NCBI RefSeq assembly: GCF_014284255.1
Contig: NZ_JACOFV010000013.1
Coordinates: forward strand, 1 to 64,000
Direction: 5' to 3'
Length of the DNA stretch: 64,000 bases
Origin: Cognatundibacterium jejuense
GTDB lineage: Bacteria; Pseudomonadota; Gammaproteobacteria; Burkholderiales; Burkholderiaceae_D
In this document: positions 24,446-33,534 of the stretch, in pieces
Layout of the letters: each line of letters starts with the position of its first letter
Numbering within the stretch: the first letter of the stretch is position 1
Program-made: the position numbers and the translations under genes
The notes under the pieces: generated by a model
Database searches by the model: none
What the model was told of the DNA's origin: nothing
The model's input: the letters and a program-made list of their open reading frames with translations, nothing else

Positions 24446-25890
24446 TGATGTTGAAAGCAAAATTTATATTAACAACGATGGCCGCCAGTCTGGCGCTGGC
24501 TGGCTGCGCTTCGGTAGGGCCTGATTATCAGCGCCCAGCATTGGATGTGCCGACAAGTTTGAGCGTCGCTGCAGCGCCGGGCAAGTCTGCTACTATGGAC
24601 TATATGGCGTGGTGGAAAGGGTTCAATGATCCTGTCCTCAATGCGTTGTTGGATGAAGCGCATGCCAATAATCAGGATCTGCTACTTGCTGCTGGTCGCG
24701 TTGAAGAAGCGCGTGCCCTGGCAGTCGGTGCCAATTCCAATCGCTATCCGACCGTGGATGCAAATATCACGCCGACCAAACTGCGTACGAGCCAACATGC
24801 GGGTTCACTACCACCCGGGGCAGAACCAATTAGCCGTGACTATAAGCTAGGTCTCAGTGCTTCGTATGAACTTGATTTGTGGGGTAAGTTAGCACGTGCT
24901 GACGAAGCTGCACGTGCGCGTTTGCTGGCGCAGGAAGCCAATCAAGGTGTTGTTTTGACGAGTTTATATAGCACTCTGGCGCAAACTTACTTTAGCTTAC
25001 GTGCCAGCGATGCCCAATTAGCATTGGCAGATGTGACGCTCAAAACGCGTCAGGAAAAACTTCGTTTGCAGAAAAAATTATATGCGTCTGGCACCATCGG
25101 TGAACTGGATTTACATATAGCTGATTCTGAAGAAGCAGCGGCAGAAATCAGTCTTGCACAAGCGAAGCAATCAGTGGCAAATACCGAATCCGCACTGGCT
25201 GTACTGGTAGGACGTTCACCTTCTGCAATTGCCAAACCGGTGATTGCACGCGGTAGTGATATTGATGGTCTGTACCAACAATTGAGTGTACCTGCTGATT
25301 TACCTTCCAATTTGTTAGAGCGTCGTCCTGATATTGTCGCCGCTGAACAATCTTTGATGGCGGCGAATGCAGATATTGGTCAGGCAAAAGCGCAATATTT
25401 TCCTACGCTCAAACTTAGTAGTGGTGTTGGTTACGAGTCGCAAAGTCTCAAGGACTTGATTAATCCGGCATCGATGTTGTGGAATATTGGTGCGAATTTA
25501 ACCCAGCCGGTATTCCGTGCTGGTGCAATTGGCGCGCTCGTGTCTGGTGCAGAAGCACGCAAAACACAAGCGCTGGCGCAGTATGTGCAAACAGTCCAGG
25601 GTGCCTTCAGGGATGTACATGACGCCTTGAATAACGCCACCGCCAATGAGCAGATTTATACGTCCGGTCAGCATCGCGTATCAGCCTTGAAAGACTCGCT
25701 ACGCTTAGCCGAATTACGCTATAAAAACGGCTATAGCAGTTACCTCGAAGTCTTGAACGCGCAAAGAGATCTGTGGCAAGCGCAAGTGACGGTGATTGAT
25801 ACCCAGCGTGCGCATCTGAGTGCTGTGGTCAGTTTGTATAAAGCGGTAGGTGGCGGTTGGGATGCGAAGCAGGAAGTCGCAGCGAAATAG
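24445..25890 (+). CDS. RND efflux outer-membrane channel (NodT/OprM family)
   Basis: A 481-residue outer-membrane lipoprotein of the TolC-like NodT family. The signal and lipobox are LALAGCASVG, with Cys about residue 22, followed by the PDYQRP motif usual in this family. Two helical repeats follow, each with SYELDLWGKL-type and RPDIVAAEQSLMAANADIG signatures. Its ATG overlaps the pump's stop (TAATG), so translation is coupled. A strong terminator follows about 30 bp after the stop. Confidence 0.94.
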   Translation: MMLKAKFILTTMAASLALAGCASVGPDYQRPALDVPTSLSVAAAPGKSATMDYMAWWKGFNDPVLNALLDEAHANNQDLLLAAGRVEEARALAVGANSNRYPTVDANITPTKLRTSQHAGSLPPGAEPISRDYKLGLSASYELDLWGKLARADEAARARLLAQEANQGVVLTSLYSTLAQTYFSLRASDAQLALADVTLKTRQEKLRLQKKLYASGTIGELDLHIADSEEAAAEISLAQAKQSVANTESALAVLVGRSPSAIAKPVIARGSDIDGLYQQLSVPADLPSNLLERRPDIVAAEQSLMAANADIGQAKAQYFPTLKLSSGVGYESQSLKDLINPASMLWNIGANLTQPVFRAGAIGALVSGAEARKTQALAQYVQTVQGAFRDVHDALNNATANEQIYTSGQHRVSALKDSLRLAELRYKNGYSSYLEVLNAQRDLWQAQVTVIDTQRAHLSAVVSLYKAVGGGWDAKQEVAAK

Positions 25891-25920
25891 AAGTTGAGGT
25901 AGTAACGTAAAAGCAAAAAA

Positions 25921-25948
25921 GCCGATACATGCGTATCGGCTTTTTTTT
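25921..25948 (+). terminator. terminator of the RND operon
   Basis: GCCGATAC-atgc-GTATCGGC followed by T8, preceded by A6, so it may also work for rho on the other strand. Confidence 0.9.
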
Positions 25949-25977
25949 GAAGGACAATTTGTATCAAAAATTTAATC

Positions 25978-26029
25978 CAATTCAAATCAAATCAAATCAA
26001 ATTAATTCAATTCAAATCAAACTACATTT
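25978..26029. repeat. AAATC pentamer-like simple repeat
   Basis: CAAATCAAATCAAATCAAAT-type tandem pentamers with variants (ATTCAA), just downstream of the rho stop codon. Confidence 0.7.
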
Positions 26030-26039
26030 TTCAGACCGA

Positions 26040-27302
26040 TTAACCACCACGACGCATCATCTCAAAGAATTCTGCATTGTTTTTGGTTGCCTTCATTTTG
26101 TCCTGGATGAATTCCATCGCTTCGATCTCGTCCATCGAGTACAGCAACTTACGCAAAATCCAGATTTTTTGTAACTGATCTGGTTTGATCAATAACTCTT
26201 CACGACGGGTACCGGATTTATTTAGGTTGATCGCTGGGTAGACGCGTTTTTCAGCAAGGCGGCGTTCCAGATGAACTTCCATATTGCCTGTACCTTTGAA
26301 TTCTTCGTAGATCACGTCATCCATACGACTACCGGTTTCGATCAATGCTGTAGCGATGATGGTCAGGGAGCCGCCTTCTTCGACGTTACGGGCAGCACCA
26401 AAGAAACGTTTTGGACGTTGCAATGCGTTAGCATCCACACCACCGGTCAATACTTTGCCGGAAGCTGGGATCACGGTATTGTAAGCACGTGCCAGACGGG
26501 TAATCGAGTCGAGCAAAATGACTACGTCTTTTTTCATTTCGACCAGACGTTTGGCTTTTTCGAGAACCATTTCAGCCACTTGTACGTGACGAGTTGCGGG
26601 TTCATCAAAGGTTGAAGCAACGACTTCGCCGCGTACTGAACGCTGCATTTCGGTCACTTCTTCCGGACGTTCATCGATCAGCAAAACGATCAAGGTTACA
26701 TCTGGGTGATTGGTCGTAATTGCGTGAGCAACGTGTTGCAACATCACGGATTTACCGGATTTTGGTGAAGCCACTAGCAAGCCACGTTGGCCACGACCAA
26801 TTGGCGCGATCATGTCGATAATACGGCCTGTGGTATTTTCCTCGCCGCGCATTTCGCGTTCGAGTGTCAATACTTTGTTTGGGTGCAGCGGCGTTAAGTT
26901 TTCAAACAGAATGCGGTGTTTAGACGCTTCTGGTGATTCTCCGTTGACCTTGTCCACCTTCACCAGAGCGAAATAACGCTCGCCATCTTTTGGTGTACGT
27001 ACTTCACCTTCGATCGAATCGCCAGTGTGCAAATTGAAACGGCGGATTTGTGAAGGAGAAATATAAATATCGTCAGTCGAAGCCATGTAGCTGGCGTCTG
27101 GTGAGCGCAAGAAACCGAAGCCGTCAGGCAACACTTCAAGAGCGCCATCGCCAAAAATTTGTTCGCCGGATTTTGCACGTTTTTTAAGAATCGCGAACAT
27201 CAATTCTTGTTTGCGCATACGTGCCGCGTTGTCGATATCGAGTCCTACAGCCATGTCCAGCAATGCGGATACGTGTAGGGCTTTTAATTCAGATAGATGC
27301 AT
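26040..27302 (-). CDS. rho: transcription termination factor Rho
   Basis: A 420-residue ATP-dependent RNA helicase and the standard Rho length. The N-terminal Rho domain begins [18 protein letters not shown]. The RNA-binding OSB fold has [15 protein letters not shown] and [14 protein letters not shown]. The ATPase core shows the P-loop ASPKSGKSV and Walker [16 protein letters not shown], then the Q and R loops ([19 protein letters not shown]). Downstream of trxA in the same direction, the common beta-proteobacterial order. Its leader carries a long imperfect inverted structure. Confidence 0.97.
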   Translation of the reverse strand: MHLSELKALHVSALLDMAVGLDIDNAARMRKQELMFAILKKRAKSGEQIFGDGALEVLPDGFGFLRSPDASYMASTDDIYISPSQIRRFNLHTGDSIEGEVRTPKDGERYFALVKVDKVNGESPEASKHRILFENLTPLHPNKVLTLEREMRGEENTTGRIIDMIAPIGRGQRGLLVASPKSGKSVMLQHVAHAITTNHPDVTLIVLLIDERPEEVTEMQRSVRGEVVASTFDEPATRHVQVAEMVLEKAKRLVEMKKDVVILLDSITRLARAYNTVIPASGKVLTGGVDANALQRPKRFFGAARNVEEGGSLTIIATALIETGSRMDDVIYEEFKGTGNMEVHLERRLAEKRVYPAINLNKSGTRREELLIKPDQLQKIWILRKLLYSMDEIEAMEFIQDKMKATKNNAEFFEMMRRGG

Positions 27303-27441
27303 GGTGAGTGTCCCGGGATGGGAGTATGGGGTGGGGGAGTGAACGGAGGAACTACAGAATAAACAGAATAGTTATTTGTATTTTGCGGTCAAATGACCAT
27401 TAAAACAAGCTCTAAATTTACGTTTTATACTATACGGTGAC

Positions 27442-27510
27442 CGTACTGCTCCAGAAATTTTCATCTCAATCTTATGAAACGATGATTGAACTCAAACCTT
27501 GAGCAGTACG
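27442..27510 (-). promoter_or_regulatory. long-arm stem-loop between trxA and rho
   Basis: CGTACTGCTC (27442-27451) and GAGCAGTACG (27501-27510) form a perfect 10-bp stem. A second 6-bp stem (TCAATC 27466-27471 / GATTGA 27484-27489) lies inside the loop. Placed between the trxA stop and the rho leader, it may be a trxA terminator variant or part of rho autoregulation. Confidence 0.5.
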
Positions 27511-27519
27511 TATGATACC

Positions 27520-27846
27520 TTAAATATTAGCGTCAATGAAAGATGTCAATTGACCTTTTGCCAAGGCGCCTACTTTTTGTGCTGCAACAGCACCATTTTT
27601 AAACAAAATTAAAGTAGGAATGCCTCGGATACCAAACTGAGCAGGTACTGCCTGGTTGGCATCGACGTCCATTTTTGCAACAACGACCTTACCATCATAT
27701 TCTTTAGCAACTTCTTCCAGAATAGGGGCGATCATTTTGCATGGACCACACCATTCAGCCCAGAAGTCGACCAGAACCGGTTTGTCGGATTTTAATACGT
27801 CAGCTTCAAAAGAAGCATCGCTTACATATTTGATGTTTTCGCTCAT
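27520..27846 (-). CDS. trxA: thioredoxin 1
   Basis: A 108-residue thioredoxin with the redox motif WCGPC (C33, C36), the preceding VLVDFWAEW strand and the cis-proline loop RGIPTL. It reduces disulfides in the cytoplasm. It is followed by rho in the same direction. Confidence 0.97.
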   Translation of the reverse strand: MSENIKYVSDASFEADVLKSDKPVLVDFWAEWCGPCKMIAPILEEVAKEYDGKVVVAKMDVDANQAVPAQFGIRGIPTLILFKNGAVAAQKVGALAKGQLTSFIDANI

Positions 27847-28292
27847 GGAATCCTCATCGAGAGGGAAAAATTAAGGGGTAACAGCGCCACAGAATATCGG
27901 TCAGAAATCGGAACTCGCCGCATTCAGTGTTGAATCTGGAGGCGATTGGCGTAATTTCAATGGTAATTAATACTGGTACCGAGAGATGCCAACGAAGAGT
28001 CTAGCGTGGTTAGCTATGCAGCAAATAATAACCTATTTTTAAAAAAAGTGTGATGCTTAAGAATATTTTATGTGATTCGTCACATAAAATAATTGTTTGC
28101 ATACAAAAATGTCGGTTTTTGTATAGTCTATTTTGGCCTTGAACAGAATTTCTATCAAATTAATCGGTTTTTTATCGTTTAAATGAGGTGTTTTGAAATT
28201 TTTCCATACTTCATTCGTTCCGGACGCGCGTTGCCAGAAAATTTACTCGTATAATAAGAATCCAGATTTGTTGCACTTGATAACCTCCAACT
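27847..28292. other. intergenic, divergent promoters of trxA and the zap genes
   Basis: About 445 bp, AT-rich in the middle. No gene or clear named motif. Confidence 0.4.
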
Positions 28293-28517
28293 ATGATGAT
28301 TTCCGATTTTGAATTACTCGCTGAAAAAGTTGCTAAGCTCGCTGAGCTTACCTATGCCTTGCGTACTGAAAATGCTGGCTTGCGCAACGAAGTAGCGTTG
28401 TTGACTTCGCAGAATCACGATATGCAACAACGTATGCAGCAAGCGCATAACCGGGTTTCGGCCTTGTTAGCGCAATTGCCAGCAGAAGCAGTAAATGATG
28501 ATGAGGAAGCAGCATGA
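28293..28517 (+). CDS. ZapB-like coiled-coil protein
   Basis: A 74-residue protein that is nearly one coiled coil (ELLAEKVAKLAELTYALRTE, NAGLRNEVALL). Small proteins of this kind sit directly before zapA in beta-proteobacteria and are thought to help the Z-ring. Overlaps zapA by 4 bp (ATGA). Confidence 0.75.
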   Translation: MMISDFELLAEKVAKLAELTYALRTENAGLRNEVALLTSQNHDMQQRMQQAHNRVSALLAQLPAEAVNDDEEAA

Positions 28518-28840
28518 CTGAAAAAAAAGTGATACAAGTAGATGTTTCTATCATGGGACAAAGTTATAAGCTGTCTTGCAAAGATGGTGAAGACCGGGCG
28601 CTGCGCGAAGCGGCCGCTTATCTGGATGCCAAAATGTCGGCTTTACGTGATTCCTCTAAGGTCAAGGGAACTGACCGTATTGCAGTGATGGCTGCCCTGG
28701 GTATGACAACGGAGCTCTTAGCCACCAAATCACCCGAAGGCCCGTTATCTGGCATGTCCATGTCTGAGGTTAAACAGAAAATGAGTCAGATGCATGAAGT
28801 GATGGATCAGGCGCTCACTCCACAAGAAAAACTATTTTAA
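28514..28840 (+). CDS. zapA: cell division protein ZapA
   Basis: A 108-residue FtsZ-bundling protein. The N-terminal head is VIQVDVSIMGQSYKLSC then GEDRALREAAAYLDAKM; a long helix (SEVKQKMSQMHEVMDQAL) forms the dimer stalk. It is translated with the upstream coiled-coil protein, and 6S RNA follows, an arrangement common in proteobacteria. Confidence 0.93.
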   Translation: MTEKKVIQVDVSIMGQSYKLSCKDGEDRALREAAAYLDAKMSALRDSSKVKGTDRIAVMAALGMTTELLATKSPEGPLSGMSMSEVKQKMSQMHEVMDQALTPQEKLF

Positions 28841-28906
28841 TTGCAGGGTCATTGCATAATTTAATCAAAAACAACGACATGAAAACTCAGTTTGGGAGTA
28901 AACTTC

Positions 28907-29087
28907 AATTCCCTGCCGTGTTCGCCAATGTCATATATTCCTTGAACCATTTATGTGCATAGGCTGTGGAACATTGTTCGATGGGTGTGAGCGTCGCTAG
29001 TCCGATGAACCCGAAATTGAACTGACCGTGGCCAACTTGAACCGCTTAGGTTCAGGATGCCGGCATAGCGGCATCGGTGGGGACTTA
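28907..29087 (+). ncRNA. ssrS: 6S RNA
   Basis: Directly downstream of zapA. The ends pair: CCCTGCCG (28911-28918) with CGGTGGGG (29075-29082) as a closing stem, followed inwards by partly complementary arms and a large central bubble expected for 6S RNA. Near the 3' side a GATGCCG/CGGCATC hairpin lies. It binds the sigma-70 holoenzyme in stationary phase. Ends are approximate. Confidence 0.72.
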
Positions 29088-29092
29088 TTCTG

Positions 29093-29123
29093 AACGGCTG
29101 TCGTTATCGACAGCCGTTTTTTA
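29093..29123 (+). terminator. terminator downstream of 6S RNA
   Basis: AACGGCTGTCG-ttat-CGACAGCCGTT followed by a T-run. Confidence 0.88.
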
Positions 29124-29231
29124 TTTTGAGAATTTGATTTTTTCTATCTGCGTTTGCTTTCAGATACCCAGCGTCCAAGTATGCGACAATTTCTTTTTTA
29201 TCTTTTCTCTTTTTTCTTTGAGTGAATTGCT

Positions 29232-29687
29232 ATGGCATATTGGTTGATGAAGTCTGAACCTGCTGAAATGAGTATCGACGATGCGCTGGCAATGCCAGCG
29301 GTACCTTGGTTCGGCGTCAGAAATTACCAGACACGAAATTTTATGCGTGACGTCATGCGAGTGGGTGATGGGGTATTGTTTTACCATTCTAGTTGTGCAG
29401 AACCGGGCATTGCGGGCATTGCTGAAGTAGTGTCCACTGCTTATCCGGATCATACCCAGTATGATTCTAAGAGCCATTATTTTGATCCTAAAGCCACCCA
29501 GGAAACGCCACGCTGGATGATGGTCGATATCAAGGCGATCCGCAAGACACCGCTACTAAGCCTGACTGAGATGCGTACTCATTCAGAATTGGAAACCATG
29601 CAGGTATTGCAAAAAGGTAGCCGTTTATCGATTACGCCAGTGACAACGGCAGAATGGAACGCAGTAATGATGCTGTTGATGAAATAA
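29232..29687 (+). CDS. EVE domain protein
   Basis: A 151-residue protein made of one EVE (PUA-like) domain: AYWLMKSEPAEMSIDD, WFGVRNYQTRNFMRD, GDGVLFYHSSCAEPGIAGIAEVV, then a strand with PRWMMVDI. EVE domains bind modified bases in nucleic acids. Ends in TAATG shared with ybiB. Confidence 0.92.
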   Translation: MAYWLMKSEPAEMSIDDALAMPAVPWFGVRNYQTRNFMRDVMRVGDGVLFYHSSCAEPGIAGIAEVVSTAYPDHTQYDSKSHYFDPKATQETPRWMMVDIKAIRKTPLLSLTEMRTHSELETMQVLQKGSRLSITPVTTAEWNAVMMLLMK

Positions 29688-30676
29688 TGAATAAAGACAA
29701 ACACACCCTTGAAAAGGGCATGGCATCATTTCCTGCGGCACATCTGATCAAAGAAATTGGCAGGGGTAAAGACGGCGCCCGCAGTATGGGGCGGGACGAT
29801 GCCCAAGCTTTGTATGAGGCGATGTTGGCTGGACGAGTTTCTGACCTGGAGCTTGGGGCGATATTATTGTCCATGCGAATCAAGGGCGAATCGATAGATG
29901 AAATTGCCGGTTTTCTGGATGCAGCTAAGAGCTTTATCATGCCGCTGACTGCGCCTGTTGATACCGCTTATGCGCCAGTGATTATCCCGAGTTATAACGG
30001 CGCTCGTAAAAAAGCAAATCTCACGCCTTTACTGGCTTTGCTTCTTGCGCGTCGGGGAGTGCCAGTGCTGGTGCACGGTGTAACGAAGGATGCCGGACGG
30101 GTAACTACAGCAGAAATTTTTTCTGAATTATGCATTCAGAAATGTGAAACCGTAGAACAAGTCAGTGTCCAAATGGCTGCGCAGCAGCCAGCATTTGTTG
30201 CCATTGAAACTTTATCACCATCGATGTCGGGCTTGCTAAATTTGCGACGAATTCTGGGGGTCAGAAATTCGACTCACACTCTGGTTAAATTATTGCAACC
30301 ATTCGATTCGCCTGCGTTGCGTTTGAATTCTTACACGCATCCTGAGTATTTACAGATGTTACAGGACTATTTTTCTACTCATCAGAATCCGCATGAAGGC
30401 GATGTATTTTTGATGCGCGGCACGGAAGGTGAAACGGTCGCTAGTACAGGACGTGCGCAACGCATAGATTGGTTTAGTAATGGGGTGGGAAGAACGCTTT
30501 TGGATAAGCAGGATGGTTTGGCGGGAGGCACCCCCGAAGCGCCGGATAGCATTGACGCTCAAGCGACTGCGAACTGGATTTCTGCCGTGCTTGCGGGACG
30601 CATCGCCGTTCCTGAAAACATAGAGCGGCAAGTTGGATTTTGTATTGACGTCGCGCGACAAATAAAGTTGCGCTGA
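29687..30676 (+). CDS. ybiB: YbiB family (TrpD2-like) protein
   Basis: A 329-residue homolog of E. coli YbiB, with the anthranilate phosphoribosyltransferase (TrpD) fold but a nucleic-acid-binding role. Features: the helical N-terminus with GAILLSMRIKGESIDEIAGFLDA, then VPVLVHGVTKDAGRVTTAEI where TrpD has its phosphoribosyl site, and a C-terminal region. The start at 29687 overlaps the EVE stop; a second ATG (29720) is possible. Confidence 0.88.
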   Translation: MNKDKHTLEKGMASFPAAHLIKEIGRGKDGARSMGRDDAQALYEAMLAGRVSDLELGAILLSMRIKGESIDEIAGFLDAAKSFIMPLTAPVDTAYAPVIIPSYNGARKKANLTPLLALLLARRGVPVLVHGVTKDAGRVTTAEIFSELCIQKCETVEQVSVQMAAQQPAFVAIETLSPSMSGLLNLRRILGVRNSTHTLVKLLQPFDSPALRLNSYTHPEYLQMLQDYFSTHQNPHEGDVFLMRGTEGETVASTGRAQRIDWFSNGVGRTLLDKQDGLAGGTPEAPDSIDAQATANWISAVLAGRIAVPENIERQVGFCIDVARQIKLR

Positions 30677-30727
30677 TGTCCGACGGGAGTGCCGTATCGA
30701 CGAGATTAGCATTGAAGCCAATAAAAA

Positions 30728-30754
30728 ACGCGCCAGACTCATCATCTGGCGCGT
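30728..30754. terminator. bidirectional terminator between ybiB and the TonB receptor
   Basis: ACGCGCCAGA / TCTGGCGCGT stem with A-run before and T-run after; serves both converging genes. Confidence 0.85.
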
Positions 30755-30796
30755 TTTGATTTATTGCTACTTCTATTTAAGCAAATCTAAACCAAA

Positions 30797-33109
30797 TTAG
30801 AAGTTTGCTTTGAATTGAACGCCGTAGCTGCGTGGTTCGTTCAAGATGCCTGTCAGATTGTCGAAGTCAATCGCTGCAATGACTTGTTGCTTGTTGGTGA
30901 TGTTGCGACCGTAAGCAGCCAATTCATATTTACCGTCAGCCCATTGATAGCCAACACGCAAACCGCCTTCTAACAAAGATTTCGCTTTGTATTCAGCTGC
31001 TTCATACAAGAACATGTTGTAGCTGTCTTTGTATGCCCAGTCTGTCACAGCGTACAAAGTGCCTTCGCCAACTTGTGTTGTGTATTTCAATGTGAAGTTA
31101 CCTACCCATTTAGGTGCGCGTGGGAGTGGGTTGCCGTTGATTGCAGCCGTGCCTGGGAACGGTCCTACAGGGTTGGTGACTGTACAGAGTGTGCCACCAT
31201 TACCGCAAGTTGCGACAAACAGGTTAGGATCTTTAATTTTTGTGTCGTTGTAACTGACGCCCAAAGTGGCTTTCCAGTTGCGGTTCAGATTAGCTTGTCC
31301 ATCAATTTCAAAACCTTGACCGGTAGCTTTATCTGCATTTACCAGTCTATTTTGATTCACGCCACCACTACCAGCGGTCAGTTGCAAGTCTTTCGCTGTG
31401 TATTGGAACACAGTCGCACTCAATCGAGCTGTGTTGTCCAGAAAATCTTTTTTGATACCAGCTTCGAAGGATAAATTCTTTTCAGAGTTCGCGACAGAAA
31501 TCGAATTTTGATTGAGCTGGGCGTTCGTGCCTGGCGCAAACAACAGACGTCCCTGGATACTTGGTGCGCGATAGCCGGTGGCGACTCGGGCAAACAAGTT
31601 AGTTGATTTATCCAAAGCGTAGCTTCCACTTAAATCCCATGTCACGTTGCTAGCACTAGGATTTGCGGAAATAACGGCTGAAGGAGCATCATTATTCCCT
31701 GGCTGCCAAGTACGTTGTGCATCAAAGTCTTTGCTGTCTTTGGTGTAACGCATACCAGCGCGAACTTTAAACTGATCGTTCACTGCATAGTTAACGGAGC
31801 CGAATGCAGCATAGGACTTTGCATTCTGGTGTTGAACCGCATAGCCATCTTGTACATTGCCATGCAAGGAATCGTAGTCAAAGCTATCCACCTGGATTTT
31901 TTCATTGAAGTAGTACAGACCAGCAATCCATTGCAGTGGATCTTTAGTGTTGGACTCGACACGTACTTCTTGAGTGATTTGACGCAGATAAGGTAGGCCA
32001 TCTGCTGTCTCAGAGTTAAAGAGATTGCCTGGTCCTGTAGGCGTGTTTGGAGGGCACCATGGAGAGTTACAGCCGTAGCCACCATCAACGTCCGCACGGC
32101 TATAGAATTTTGCTTTGTCGTAGCCGGTGATTGAATGTACAGTCAGACCGTCCAGATCCCAGCGCAAATGTGCATTAGCGCCAGATGATGTCAGCGTTTG
32201 TTTATTTAAACCGTCTGTTGGGTATGAACCGTAGTCAAAACCTGGCACGATATCATTGGTGCCTTTTTGAATAATGTTGGCGCGGAACAATGTTGCGTTG
32301 CCTGCCATGTCACGACCATGCAAATTGAACAGAGCGCTAAAGCCGCTGTTTTTGTACAGGAACTGCACGCGTGCTGCATTGTCGTGGTAGCCTTCAAATG
32401 TCTTAGTACCCGTGCTCAAAGGATTGGTCACGCGGTCATTACGGCTTTGACCCTGACCGGAGATGCGCATTGCCCAATCTTGATTCAGAGGGACGTTAAC
32501 TGCACCTTCCAGATTGATCGCGCCATAGTTACCGTAACCAACGCTGCCGTAGCCTTCGAATGTACGGGTTGGTTTGGCAGAGTCAAATTTGATGACGCCT
32601 GCCGGGGAGTTACGGCCAAACAATGTACCTTGTGGGCCGCGCAATACTTCAACCTGATCAACGTCAAATACCGGGAAACCTTTGAGGATCGGGCTTTCTT
32701 GGACGATGTCATCGTAGATCAAGCCAACTGGCTGAGATGCATTTAAGTCGAAATCGGTATTACCCAGGCCACGGATGTAGAAACGTGGGAAAGAGCGACC
32801 GAAGTCGGATTCGATATTCAAGCTAGGTACGCGTGAAGACAAGAAGCGAATATCTTGACCGTTGGCACCGTAGGTGTCGAGTGCATCGCCTTTAATTGCT
32901 GAAATAGACATCGGTACTTCTTTGATGTTTTCAGCGCGGCGGTTAGCGGTAACGATGACCGTTTCCAACTTCGTACCATCGTTGCCCGAAGCTTCTGGCT
33001 TCGCTTCTTGTGCTAATGCCGCATGCATAGGAAATGCAGTGCTTACTGCCACAGCGATCAGGGTGCGTGTCGCGCCCTTAAATAGCTGCTTTGAAGAATA
33101 GTTGCGCAT
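30797..33109 (-). CDS. TonB-dependent outer-membrane receptor
   Basis: A 770-residue receptor: signal peptide (about 1-33, ending in ALAQ), a TonB box and plug beginning ETVIVTANRRAENIKEVP, plug motifs FYIRGLGNTDFDL and VEVLRGPQGTLFGRNSPAG, then a beta-barrel of about 600 residues ending in aromatic F (VQFKANF). It takes up a ligand from outside using TonB energy. A LacI-type operator upstream suggests a sugar or nucleoside-like ligand, though no transport genes adjoin. Confidence 0.93.
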   Translation of the reverse strand: MRNYSSKQLFKGATRTLIAVAVSTAFPMHAALAQEAKPEASGNDGTKLETVIVTANRRAENIKEVPMSISAIKGDALDTYGANGQDIRFLSSRVPSLNIESDFGRSFPRFYIRGLGNTDFDLNASQPVGLIYDDIVQESPILKGFPVFDVDQVEVLRGPQGTLFGRNSPAGVIKFDSAKPTRTFEGYGSVGYGNYGAINLEGAVNVPLNQDWAMRISGQGQSRNDRVTNPLSTGTKTFEGYHDNAARVQFLYKNSGFSALFNLHGRDMAGNATLFRANIIQKGTNDIVPGFDYGSYPTDGLNKQTLTSSGANAHLRWDLDGLTVHSITGYDKAKFYSRADVDGGYGCNSPWCPPNTPTGPGNLFNSETADGLPYLRQITQEVRVESNTKDPLQWIAGLYYFNEKIQVDSFDYDSLHGNVQDGYAVQHQNAKSYAAFGSVNYAVNDQFKVRAGMRYTKDSKDFDAQRTWQPGNNDAPSAVISANPSASNVTWDLSGSYALDKSTNLFARVATGYRAPSIQGRLLFAPGTNAQLNQNSISVANSEKNLSFEAGIKKDFLDNTARLSATVFQYTAKDLQLTAGSGGVNQNRLVNADKATGQGFEIDGQANLNRNWKATLGVSYNDTKIKDPNLFVATCGNGGTLCTVTNPVGPFPGTAAINGNPLPRAPKWVGNFTLKYTTQVGEGTLYAVTDWAYKDSYNMFLYEAAEYKAKSLLEGGLRVGYQWADGKYELAAYGRNITNKQQVIAAIDFDNLTGILNEPRSYGVQFKANF

Positions 33110-33534
33110 GAAATTAATCCCAAAGGTGAGGTTTGTCCAAATAGAGGATCTTTTTAGTGCAAAAAAAATTTAATCCAGGGGGAGAATAAAAAATTTTGCT
33201 TTTTAAAATCGGATTGCGCAAACGTTTGCGTAATCGTTGATTAGTTATCTCTTTTTGCGGAAAACAAGTCAATAATTTCTTCTATATTGAATTCAATTTG
33301 CTAACGAAAATGCACGAAATGTTGTGTTTTTCAAACAGCGTTATCGTTCTATACATATAAGAATTTCATGCTTGTTTTTGGTGCAGATTTAACTAAGGGC
33401 GGCAGTATAGATGAAAATGGGTGGTGCGTGATTTAGGCTTTCCTCTAAATTATATGTATTTTGATGCAATCGCAAATATGTCGCAGGCTTATCCGCTACA
33501 ATCTTGCCCTGATTTTGATGAAGGCAATACCGTA
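33110..33534. other. divergent control region with LacI-type operator
   Basis: About 425 bp between the receptor and the flavoprotein. It holds the palindrome at 33213-33234 and AT-rich promoter-like sequence. No extra gene supported; an open frame upstream of 33535 is not used. Confidence 0.5.
33213..33234. promoter_or_regulatory. LacI-family operator
   Basis: The core CGCAAACGTTTGCG (33217-33230) is a perfect palindrome; arms extend it to 20 of 22 matching positions. It fits the CGNTTNCG-type half-site architecture with central CG bound by LacI/GalR regulators. It lies about 100 bp before the TonB receptor start. Confidence 0.75.
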
